Source: Paraspadella gotoi
Lineage: Eukaryota > Chaetognatha
Length of the DNA: 64,000 bases
Direction of reading: 5' to 3'
Assembly: GCA_051294375.1 (NCBI GenBank)
Contig: CM119265.1
Coordinates: 6,457,489 to 6,521,488, forward strand
Part shown: positions 47,001 to 59,000 of the stretch, one piece after another
Layout of the letters: each line of letters starts with the position of its first letter
Position numbering within the stretch: the first letter of the stretch is position 1
The notes under the pieces: generated by a model
Told to the model about the DNA's origin: nothing
The model's input: the letters and a program-made list of their open reading frames with translations, nothing else
Database searches by the model: none
Position numbers and translations under genes: made by a program

Positions 47001-50000
47001 TACCCCTTTTGGTCCTCATCGAAGCCGCGAAAAACGGGCACGAGGGCGAAGTAGAGGAGTACGCTCAGGTCTTTACCGAGCACGCCAATAAGCTGGTCGA
47101 GGTGGCAAACCTCGCCTGCTCCATGTCAGACAATGAGGAGGGCGTCAAGCTCGTGCGCGTCGCCGCGTCGCAGATCGAGACCCTGTGCCCGCAAGTTATC
47201 AACGCCGCCAGGATACTTGCAGCGAGGCCCAGGTAATCATGAATTTCTTTTACTCGATCAGTAGATGAGCTCTTTCAAAAATTCGAAATTTATGGAAAAG
47301 TGACTTCCCAAGTGAAAGTAAGAGAATGGAGGGTATCAGTATTTAGGGGAGATCAATTAAAAATGTTCCCCATAATTATCTCGTCCTTGTTCGCCTTGCA
47401 ACTAGGAGATGGGAATTTTTTTCTCCACTTTCCTGTGCGAAGAAAAATTAATGACTATCACCATTCGAATTCCTTTAATGATAGACCCTTAAGCTTATGA
47501 TATCATTTTTATCTCTGGGTCCCCTTAAACTTTAAAGCGTAAGACGATTTGTTTTTCTATTACTGATAATCACTCACTCGGTTTTCAACTTTCTTTTTCC
47601 AAGGTCCAAAGTGGCACAAGAAAACATGGATGTCTTCAAAGATGCATGGGAGCGACAGGTCCGCATTTTAACGGAAGCCGTGGACGACATCACGACGATC
47701 GATGACTTTTTGGCCGTGTCCGAGTCCCACATCCTCGAAGATGTCAATAAGTGCGTCTTAGCTCTGCAGGTTATAGATTAAATATTTTTACAAATGATTA
47801 ACTAAAAAAAATTGTTTGCAGTTTTTCGAGTTAATCTTTTATGGCATTTTCTGCAGGAAAAAGACGCTGATACTTTGGATCGTACGGCTGGGGCAATTAG
47901 AGGCCGCTCCTCTAGGGTCTGCAACGTGGTGACGGCAGAGATGGACAATTATGAGCCAGGTATCATTTTATTTTATCAACGTGAAACAAATTATAATCTT
48001 TATAATCTTTAAAAAGGTTTTTAAATTTTACCTTGTATGTATCCGAGTTAGACAGAAAAATAAATTTCACACTTTCTTCAGGCGTCTACACTGAGCGCGT
48101 TTTGGAGGCTGTTCAAACGCTTCGCGATCACGTGATGCCAAACTTTGCGGAGAAGGTGGAGATCGCGGTTGACGCTCTATCGGCGACGCCGATGCGCGAA
48201 ACCGACGAAAATGAGTTCATCGACGCCTCCCGACTCGTCTACGACGGTGTCAGGGACATCAGAAGAGCGGTCCTGATGAATAGAGAGCCGGACGAACTGG
48301 CCGACGAGAGCGACTTGGAGGATGAGTTCGACAAATCCTCCATGTACTCTACCAACACTAACACCGGTAAGGCTCAGCGTTGATTTCGACGTCGACCAAA
48401 AAAGAAATATCATTGATTAATCAATAATCTCTTACTTTTTAGACGATTTTGATTTGCGAAATGTTAACCCCGAAATGGGAGCGAGGACCTTGATGAGACA
48501 TCTACCTGTAGAACACAAGGAAAAAATCCAGATGGAGGCGAGTGAATCGATAGGCGGAGAAAACTGAGCTGGCAGATCGATTCTTGTTTTATTTTTGAAA
48601 TTACATTTGTTTTTATTATTAGGTAGAGGAATTTAAAGTAGAAAGAAGGAAGTTCGACTATGAAGTCGCAAAGTGGGACGACTCTGCCAATGACATCGTT
48701 GTTTTGGCCAAACAGATGTGCATGATAATGATGGAAATGACGGATTTCACTAGGTAAATTTTAAATCTCGACGAAATAATTATTTTTTTATGTAAATATT
48801 TAATTATGTAAATATTTTTAAAAGGGGGGCTGGTCCGCTCAAAACCGCAATGGATGTCATCAATGCTGCCAAAAGAATAAGCGACGCCGGTAGGAACAAT
48901 TGTTTCCAAGAATTAGATGGTTTAGAGACAAATTATAAGACATATGTTATTAACTGTTACGCAAAAAAAGAAGCCACTTTTTTCAAACCGAAAAAAAAAC
49001 GGTATTTAACGAAGATCAAGAAACAAAACGGCTTCTTGAAGATGAAGCGATTGGTCCAAGTCCCATTAAAATACAGCCAAGCGTTTGAAAGTTATAGAAC
49101 GTCAGTCGATTAGTACAAAAATTCTGAAGAAAAAATTAGTTTTAGTCAATAAGTGTATGGCTTTCCATTTTATGATATGTTTATATTATGAATTTGGCTG
49201 AACAAATTCAGCATTGAATATCTGTAAGGATAGGTGTCAACCATTTATAACCTAAATCAAACTATATGAAACAAGTTTGAGCAAACAATGTCGGATCTGC
49301 CCACGATCATTATCGATAATTAATTAATTAATAATTCATGTTAATTATTTAATTAATTTATAATTAATTTATTCAAGGTAATTATTTAATCAATTATGCA
49401 ATTAATTAATTAATTTGATCCAAAATGTTTGTTTTGATTGATTAATTAACTGATTAATTAATTATTGATTAATTAATTGACTAATTGATTAATTAACTGA
49501 TTAATTATTTGATTAATTAATACATCTTGAATTTACATTTAAAATAAAAAGAAAAAGAAGCATAATCAATTCGTGAAACAGGTTCTTTGTTTTTTCCATT
49601 TAAATTCATTTCCACTTAAACGATTCCATCGAAACTTGATTTCCAGTTTAATCACACACATTTCTACCCAAATACAAAATTTCAAGTCAATCGGCCCATC
49701 CATATTGGTGTTCAAATAGTGAAATATATATATATTTTTTTTCATTTAAACTCATTTCCACTCGGACGATTCCATCGAAACTTCATATCCATCTCAATCA
49801 CACACTTCCCTACCCACACACAATATTTCATTCCAATCCTTCCATCCAATAAAAGTAAGGAAAAAGCAGTCGAGTGATAATTTGGCCAAGGTTATTTTCA
49901 AAGCCTTTTCGCATCTTAGTTTTTTCCTTGTGGCATCTCGACTCGAATTGCAGCAAACTAATATAAACTTTCACAATTGTATTAGAGCTAAATTATTTAT

Positions 50001-51171
50001 ATTTTGTCATATAATTACTTTTTGATTTTAATATAATTTAAAAAAAATATTTGTCAGTATTTATTGTTAAAAGTTATTTGGAAGGAATTTTAAAAAAATT
50101 ATAAAAAAATAAAGCAAATTTATTGCCAACCCTTTCATATGTTTACCTCCATTATGACATAATCATAAATTATCTATATTGTAAGCATCAGTCAGTAAAA
50201 GAAGTGTCATCAACGCTAACCTATGGGAATTACTTTTGCCTAATTCCGTTTTGAGACTTTAAAGTATTGCCTTGAACCAAATTAAATTTTTTTGCCCAAT
50301 AGATAGCTCTTTGAAAGAGCTATACTTTTGATATATTTATTCTCAAAATTAAAAAAAGTTTTTTTTTAAAATCTAACTTTTTTTGCCCCGCAGTGTAATT
50401 GTAACCGAGGATCAATCAATGAAAAAATATATAGTAAATTTGATTCTTTGGTTAGGTGATCAATTGGACAAACTTGCGCGTCAAATCGCAGATCAGTGCC
50501 CTGATTCGGCCTCGAAAAAAGATTTAATCGCTTATCTTCAGAGAATCTCGCTTTACACTCACCAGGTATAAAATTGGTATTCGGTAGTTATTCTTGATTG
50601 ATTCTGGTAATCTTTTATCTTAATTCATTTCATACAGCTCAAAATTACATCGAAAGTCAAAGCTGATGTTCAAAATATTTCTGGCGAATTAATAGTGTCT
50701 GGCTTAGATTCGGCCACTTCGCTTATTCAGGTAAAGAATTTTTAGAAGTAAATAAGTTGAAATGACGAAAAGTAAAGTAACCAATGATTTTCTTTTTCCT
50801 TCAGGCGGCAAAAAATCTGATGAATGCCGTTGTACTTACTGTGAAAGCTACTTACGTTGCCTCAACCAAATATACGCGACTTCAAGTAAGAGTTAACATC
50901 AATGTGGCTCCAATTCATGACTTTATTTCTTATGTCATTAGATCTACAAAATCTATATCAAATATGTGCCTAGCTTATCTATTGATTCGTATGATTCATT
51001 ATATAGAAAGACAATGCTCCTGTGGTATTGTGGAAAATGCGAGCTCCGGAGAAGAAACCTCTTGTACGTCGAGAAAAGCCCGAGGAAGCAAAACAGAAGA
51101 TCCGCAAAGGAAGTCAGAAGAAAAAAATGGAACCTGTGAAAGAACTCGCTGACTTTGAGCAGACCTTTTAG
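44004..51171 (+). CDS. CTNNA1: Alpha-catenin
   Basis: Links cadherin-beta-catenin to F-actin at adherens junctions. Eighteen exons: 44004-44105, 44188-44377, 45326-45451, 45581-45738, 45810-46011, 46424-46665, 46753-46869, 46958-47232, 47604-47769, 47857-47959, 48082-48366, 48443-48537, 48623-48753, 48825-48889, 50456-50565, 50638-50730, 50805-50885, 51007-51171; all phases agree, giving 901 residues (human alpha-E 906). Diagnostic stretches: N-terminal LKWDPKNLEIRTKSVEKTLE; ADDPCSSVKRG before the dimerisation and beta-catenin region; the middle domain with RLESIISGAALMADSSCTR and ETNVPLLVLIEAAKNG; NEFIDASRLVYDG; the actin-binding domain with KWDDSANDIVVLAKQMCMIM and SLIQ-AAKNLMNAV; and a C-terminus of KMRAPEKKPLVRREK. 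Exon 12 ends with a GC donor (GAG/GCGAGT). The 1.57-kb intron 14 contains repeat W. It appears complete and functional. Confidence 0.97.
44378..45325. other. Alpha-catenin intron 2, pyrimidine-rich
   Basis: T/C-rich sequence with CT runs near 44625-44660 and 44840-44860. No exon recognised; flanking exons join as TG-GETMRSASQ in phase. Confidence 0.6.
49270..49870 (+). repeat. Repeat family W, copy 2
   Basis: Head CAAGTTTGAGCAAACAATGT at 49271, an (ATTAATTAATTG)n zone at 49315-49520, then two consecutive partial tails (CCATCGAAACTTGATTTCCA at 49625 and CCATCGAAACTTCATATCCA at 49771). Lies in alpha-catenin intron 14. Confidence 0.7.
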
Positions 51172-53284
51172 CTTTACTCGCTCGTATGTCCAAGAAATTT
51201 AACATTTAGGTTGCAAAAAACCTATTCGTTAGCTATTTCATTGATTTTTTTTCCAATCACAATGTAGTGGCTGCCCATTAAATGTGCAATGACGTCGATA
51301 CAGTTAGTCATTTTAATTTTACCATCTTCGAAAATGAATAAGTCGCCAACACTTTGGGCTAACTTTAGACCCCTTTAATATAGAAATCGTGAGTTGGAAA
51401 ATGATATATTTAAAAAAATTTATTTTTGTAATTCGAATTAGCGGTAAAATGCGATTTAAATATTGAGATTCTAATAAAAGGAAGGATGTTAAAGAAAAAT
51501 CTGACCTTTTCCATTTTTATGAGAATTTTCTAAAAACAATCATTTATCTCATAATTTTTTTTTGATCTATTATTATACTTAATATAACCTTTAGGGGTTT
51601 AGATCTATGCCTTATTTTATATTAGTATTAAGCTATACTAAATAAAATGTTTACTTACTGAGATAATCTTAACGTTGAAAACTTATTTCGTAACAATGAT
51701 TTCATATACCTCTTTTCTTTTATTCCTTACTATGGTATTTTTAATCATATTACGCTATATAAAAAAATTGACTTTATTTTTATTCAAATATTTTTTTTAT
51801 CTTTAAAACAAAAGCTGTCAAAGTTACGGTAACTAGAAAAGGATTCCGCGACTAATTTTCCAAGATGGTATTTAATCAAATTTAATGTGGATAAAGATAT
51901 TTATTTTAAATTTTAATATAAAAATTGAAGTATTTTAATATAAATTAAAAAATGTAATTTAATTAAATATATTTTGCTTTTTTTTTACCGATACGGGAAA
52001 TTGCTTAAAAAATTAATTAAAACAAAAAAAATTACCTTTTCTTTTGCTTTGTTATGTAATAAGTGTTTTGGTTTTTTTCTTTTGTATTTTATTTTATTTT
52101 TAACTGTTTTTTAGTTAAAAATAAAATAAAATTATTATTTACCTTACTCATAGACTTTTCGTTTCTCTAAATAAACGAATGGAGGTACAGTTTAAATTTT
52201 TTATCCATTATCACATTCAAAGCCATAAAATCGGGTTTTCGTATTATTAAAGTTATATTAATACTACTCCTATCAACAAACTTGAAACAATAATACAGAA
52301 AGCAAGATGAAACTCCACTTTAACTTCATCACAAAAAATTATGAGTACAAGAGAGGAAACCGTAAAATATCCCAATAAGGGGTTGTAATGATTTTTTGTA
52401 TTATCTGCTGATTTAAACTTAGTGACTAAGAGTAGATCGACGCAAAAGAGTAAATGTGTCGCCCTCATGCATTTTTCTTTTTGGAGGGCATTAAGGAATG
52501 CTCTTTTCACATTTAAAAAGACGTCGAGCTGCCTTATAGTTGTAGCAACAAAAGAAGAACATATCATATTTTACGAAACATCCTGAGAAAAATTGTCTTA
52601 AATATATGGAGTATGTTAGAGATGCAGAGACTGCAACACCTAGGTAGATTTAATCTAAAATCTGTTCCTGTTGTCGCGTTTTTAAATACCTTTGTTTCAT
52701 TGTAGTATGTAAATCTGTGGAAAAAGTTAAATGTTTACTTATTTATTTTGAGAAAAAAACTTGAAGCTGGCTATGTCTATAAGTTGATATATACTTGAAA
52801 GTCGACCAGTCATGATTTATATATTAAATGGCGGGCTTTGTTTTAGATTCAGGCTTGCCTTCGTTTTGTTGATTCTTCTTGGCAAGTTTTTACCCGAGCT
52901 AGTTAAAGAAATTGAATAACGATTAATGGTAGTCGCATGTATCACTTAATTTTAGATTTAAATTTTGGCTATTTATTACTCTAAAAAATCAATTTGTTTA
53001 CAAAAAACTCGGATTAAACTAGCTGTGTTTTGTGTTATGCATTTTTTTGTGTTTAAATTCCACGCTTTTTGGATGAGCACTTAATGATCATTCTTTTGGA
53101 ATAATTTTTCAAATTGATACTGCTAAGCTTTGAAAACAATACTAATCACAAGAAATGATGCTGTTTAAGCACCCAAATTATTTGTAATAAACTTAAAAGA
53201 TCCATTCGCCTCGTTATTTTTGGTAGATGCGTCAAATTAGTAATGGGCAATTAATTGAGGTCATAACAGGCCTTAACCGATCAT

Positions 53285-53319
53285 AGCCTGTCCAAAGTCT
53301 AATGCAAGATAGCTTATTT
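53285..53319 (-). repeat. Dispersed repeat V, reverse-complement fragment
   Basis: AGCCTGTCCAAAGTC..GCAAGATAGCTTATT matches the reverse complement of the 3' half of repeat V. Confidence 0.6.
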
Positions 53320-53787
53320 GGCATAATTGGCATAATTTTACTTTCGCCGAGGGTTTACTATTAGGGTAATTAGGTAATTATTTTTTTTTATCTCGCCAGA
53401 TGGGCAAATGCCCGACTTAAGTGAGATGTTAATTCGTTTTTGCTTTTGATTAAAGTTGTTGTCGTTGTCACGTTTTAACATTAAAAATAGTTCAAATGTG
53501 TAGTTAAGAAGTTAAAAATTTATATATAGTTTTTAATCAGTAAGATCTTTTAGATTCATACATTTCATATTTTTATTCATTTTTATTATCATTGTATTAA
53601 TAATTATTATTATATTAATAATTTGTTATTATTGTATCAATAATTCGTTATCATAGCTAGGGATTGTAAGAAAAAAAAATAAAAAAAAGAAGGGAAGAAA
53701 AAAAGGGGGGAAAAAGAAATTGAGTAATTATATAAAAGGTTTATTCTGTTACAGATAATTTAATTGATAAAATTGTAATTAGATTTT

Positions 53788-53845
53788 GTTTGGGCCCTTT
53801 TAAAGTTAAGGGGTAAAGTTAGGCCCCTATTTAAGTCAAATCAAA
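53788..53845 (-). repeat. Short dispersed repeat shared with 63907-63965
   Basis: Contains GGCCCCTATTTAAGTCAAAT, the reverse complement of ATTTGACTTAAATAGGGGCC at 63914; about 58 bp align. Confidence 0.6.
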
Positions 53846-56006
53846 GCATCTTTATTAGTAATGTCCTAAATTTTTTTAATATATAGTTTATTTTATTTTT
53901 AATGGGGTTTTTAATTAAATCAATTTAAGGCTTTTTTTAAATTATCGAGAGCAGGGGGCCCTCCATTTCCATTACCCCCTTGATCATAACATCAATAATT
54001 CATTATTAATGCATCAATAATCAATTATTATTATATTAATATTTTTTTATCGTATCAATCATTTTATTTTTTTTCGGATTTTTTTTGATAGTAACGTCTG
54101 GCGAGATCACTATACTTTTAAGATTTAATTACAAAACACAGATGAAGAGAGAGAAAAAAAAAGAAATTTCTACTTTATTTTCATACCTATAAAGTAAAAT
54201 CTGTTCTGTAAAGATGAGTTTTCAATGATTTTAACAAGGATGGCACAGTTTATTTCCACAAGACAATGTTCAATCTATATGGGTTCATGATGCAATTTAT
54301 GATCGAATAATGTTATAACTCAATTCGGAGAACAACACAAGACACAAGGTAAGACCATTATAACAAATTTATGATCCAATCAAGGGAGGTTCTGATCTAT
54401 ATAAGGCGAAAATATTTCTAGGTTGAACTTTTTCAGAAACCCATATTAAATATTTGTGTACTTTATTTACTATAATAATTAATGTTTAAAAGATGGGTTT
54501 GCGTCAAGTTCTTCCCAATGCTTGATTAGGATCATGTTTTTCCAAGTGATTTCCTTGAATACGGTCAGTTCAACATGAACAGAAGAGGAATACTACTTTT
54601 CACATGCCTATGCTTCTTACAATGATTCTTTTTTCACAAAGGGAATATTTGATTGACAGTAATTTCATTAATAAAATAATGGGTTTATCTGGTGTAGAAT
54701 TCGGTTGTCGCTTTTCTAACACAGGTTCATATTATGTATGATTTTCCTCCGTTGTTAATCGTAAAAGATACTAAAAGAGGACAGAATCATGGGGGGTATT
54801 TAGAAGCCTTGGCATGCAAAATTGTTTGCATATTTCTTGAGTATATGCTGCTAGGTCGTTCAAATGTATATTTACATTTTTCAGTTTTAGTTTAATCAAT
54901 ATCTCAGTTGGGTATCGAGATTCCGCGATTAGTATAGTCAGTATATTATTGGTGATGTAAAAATGTTGCATTGTATGGTTACTATTCACTACCGGTGTTT
55001 GTGATTGTTAAAATGAAGTGTTGAAATATTTTTTTTTGATAGCTTCTAAATAATAAAATCTAGTTCCGGATCCGATTTAGTATTTTCGGGATTAAAATCT
55101 AGAATGTATCACCATAAATTATACTGATTTCATTAGAATTAAAAGGCAATGTATGATCATTTGTCAAGGATCATGCGCATGTTTTAATTTGTAGTAAATT
55201 CATCTTTAACTATTTCTTAAAATAGTTATTATATTTATTGCTTTTGATGAGTTTAGCAACAGTTCTGTTTAAGTAATCAACCCAGAAATAAAATCCACTA
55301 GAAAGCAATTTTAACTCAGCATATAGTTGTGACTCAAGGGTACAAGCACTCATGCAAGTTTGTGGGAATGATTACATGACAGCAAAAAACAATGTAAGGC
55401 AGGTAAGTAAACATCTCCCTCTATTTGAGATTTCTGAAAATAGGTTTCGCTGACTAGAGCTACATAGTGGGAAGTGATTCACTATATACTGTTTCGAAAT
55501 TCATACATCAATTCAACAGTTTTCATCATAATTGAGCGAAAGATATATCACGTTCAAGACTTCCTTGTCCAACAAGGACTGAATCGTAACTTACAGCAGA
55601 TAACGAGATAGTACTTGGGGATCATTAATGAAGGTAATCATTTTATTATTTCTTTTGCTTGTGGGACGTACATGGCTTCGTGTTTTAAGAAATATATTTT
55701 GAGTGAAGCCTCAAGTCATTTTTATTAAATTAATATGGTTTAGATAATAATCTAAATATACTTAGTAATTCCCTTTGATTAAAAATACTAATTATGACCG
55801 ATTTAAACTTGTTTGTTGTACATAAACACCCTCGTCCGTTTAACCTAAGAGGTTAGGAATAATAAAAATGTTAGGCGATAAATTCAGGGAATGTTGAAGT
55901 GGCAATGATGCTTTGGTAGAAAGGGTCACTTTTTGCATAGGGAAAACCAGAGTATGATAAACATTTCTTAAACAAAACTATTTTTAAATAAAAATTATCT
56001 TAAAAG

Positions 56007-59000
56007 TCAGGAAGGAAAATAGGTTAATATCAGAGAACATATTTTTTGAGGGTGAACCTCCTCAGGATGGCGCGACATGACATACTTAACTTTCTCCTCT
56101 TCAAATATACCGCATAGTCTGTTGTACAGCATTTCTTTAGCAGTTTCAGGAGACATTTCCCCCAATACTGGTTCAGCGTTAAAGTCAACACACCCTTCAG
56201 AAGCATCTTTTATTTTCGTTGGTCCTGTTTCTTTATTTTCATTTGAACAAGCACTGTCAGTCAAACTTGTTCGGTTTGGGTGCACGACTTCACTTGTTGC
56301 CCTAGTAGTCCCTGAAGATACTGATATTGTAGGTGGTTCTCGAGTCACAGCCCATGGTGAAGGCGCTCTTTGTTGATAAAGATGCCGATATCCTGTACTC
56401 TCTTGCCAGGCTCCCCAGGTGCTTTCATGATTTGAACTTTTTCCCGCTGGAACATTTATATGAGAGGCGTTACACCATTGATTGTAGTTTGGTGAATAAT
56501 CCCCTGGAAAATCGAAGTATTGTCAGTCATAGACACTTATGAAAAGAACTTTAGTTATGAAAAGAACTTACCAAAGTTTACGTTTAATTGAGTATCTGAG
56601 CAAGAATTTTGGCGAGTCAATCTCATAATACCACTTTGTATAAAGTGGCCTCTTCCTCTGACGCCAGTGTCCATGTATGTTTGCAACCTTCCTCTTATTA
56701 TATTTGGAGGAGGAAATTGTTCTAAGGTTCCAGGCTGTATATTTCCATGACCTACAGTTCTCGTCACTGATGGCGTAGTAACATTTTGAAAATATACTCC
56801 TGGTCTTCTATGGACATCTGGACTAACGCTTCTGCCCCTCCTACCACCCGAAATGTTCAGATGGTCACCCCCCGGTGATAAAGATCGTATAAAAGATTCA
56901 TTCGAAGGGGTAATCGTTACTTGTCTCGCCAACGGTGAATGACCATGAGATGTCAATTGTGATGGATTAATTTGAGAATCTTCATTAAAAATAGGCATGC
57001 TATGTTTCAGCAGCCCTACGGGATTCACTGTGGAGTTTGCCCCGCCAGCAGGGCCTGCTCCACTCCCTGTGCTGAAGTTGTCCCCATACGGGGCGTCGAG
57101 CCTTGTTTCCGAAAGTTGTTTTGCCACAGACAAACAGCTGCCATCGTCGTAAAAACTAGCGCCCGCCCCGGGAACGGCGGAAGTTAGTAGAGAAGGTGGT
57201 GGAAAGTTTGTTTGCAAAGTTCGAGGAAATCCTGAGGGAGACTGTGTTCGTGGACTTCCGAACGCCGGCAAGTGAGGTTCACTTGTGGCTGGACGAATTG
57301 GGCCATGAAAATGAGAAAACCATGTTTGACCAGTCGGTTTTTGAATTGGCGGAGGTGGTTGAGAAAAAAGTGGTAGTGGCGGTGGGATTCCTGTCAAATT
57401 AAGTATACAGTCAGTTTTCTATTCAGAAGAAATAAAAAAAAATATATTTTGAGAAAACCAATTATGTGCCTGGTGGGGGTAGATTTGGATGAAATACAGT
57501 TGATTGTAGTTCTGACGGAAATGCATAACAATGGTTTGATGATGTAGGTTTTGGACCTTTTTGTTGATCGTATTTGCGTTGAATATCATCATAGCTCAAA
57601 GCCTTCCCCGTATCAGAAGTAACAACTAACGAAACTGGGAAAATTAAAACCTTTTGACTTAAAAAACATCGATGAATAAAGAAATATACGACTGCGGAAT
57701 ACCTAGAAGATTATCACTTGATCCAGTTGCAGTCGTAGTAAGTCGATGTTGGTTGGCGCTCGCGTGTAACATCCAACCGGGGGATGCCCTCTGGAATCCC
57801 TGGCAGGAACTTCCTGAGCTCATGGAATCCAAACTCTCTTGATGTCCACATTCATCAAGGCTCTGAAATATGCATTATGTCAGTTAATTTTCAAAACAGA
57901 TCAAGCTTTTTTTTTTATAACATAGCTCGCCATCATTATCAAGTTTATCGTTCTTATCATCAACGTTGTCAACGTCACTGCTGTTTTTTCGTCAGTATTT
58001 AAATCGCCATCTTCATTATGAACAAGAATTTTACCATTCCGATCGTCTCAATTTTATATCCATTGCGAATCATCATAGTACTTAGTAGTTCGTTTTTGAA
58101 CAAGTTTGAGCAAACAATGTCGGATCTGCCTACAATAATTAAGTGGTAATCAACTAATCCGATGATAAATAACGATAATTCTTTTTGACTTTCATTTTGA
58201 CTTTCAGTTTATAACAAATCATAACCTAACAAACCATAATAGACTTCTTAAAAAAAATATGAAAAAAATCTATAAATTATGTATCAATGAACCAGTAGCT
58301 GCGCCAATACCAACTTGCAAAATTTGGTCAACTGGCATAACTTGGTCAACTGGCATAATTTGGTCAACTGGCATAATTTGATCAACTGGCATAATTTGGT
58401 CAACTGGCATAATTTTGTCAACTTGCAAATATTGTCAACTGACATAATTTGTTCAACTGACATAATTTGGTCAACCTGCATAATTTGGACAACTGGCATA
58501 ATTTGGTCGACTGGCATAATTTGGTCGACTGGCATAATTTGGTCAACTGGCATAATTTGGTCAACTGGCATAATTTGGTCAACTGGCATAATTTGGTCAA
58601 CTTACATAATTTTGTCAACTTGCATAATTTTTTCATATATTTTTTTATTATATATCATTTTGATAATAGATCATAACAGATAAAAAAAACCTAACAGATA
58701 AATAAAAATTTTAAAAAAAATATCAATCAATCAGTCAAACAACATAACAATTATCTAATTAAAGATTGAATTAAAGATTAAAGATTTTATTTGTGAGAAA
58801 GAGAGCGAGAGAGAGAAACTTTAATTAAGTTTAAATATATGTGACTTTTCTTTTTTCTATTAAAACTAATTTCCAATTGCACGATTCAATCGAGATTTTA
58901 TATCCAGCTCAATCACACAATTTTCTACCCACATACAAAATTTTATTCCAATCCAACCATCCAATCACGAGTATTTGGAGTTTAATGCTAAGGAGGGACG

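Larger units (their letters stand above)
51172..56006. other. Convergent intergenic region
   Basis: The 3' ends of alpha-catenin (plus) and the Regnase-like gene (minus) face each other. AT-rich, with no conserved exon seen. An AATAAA at 51473, 302 nt past the alpha-catenin stop, is a candidate polyadenylation signal. Minor repeat fragments at 53285-53319 and 53788-53845. A 104-codon minus-strand frame (52253-52567) has no recognisable homology. Confidence 0.5.

Noticed and set aside
52253-52567. 104-codon minus-strand frame in the convergent spacer
   Set aside because: No recognisable domain and no supporting splice partners; the length is plausible by chance.
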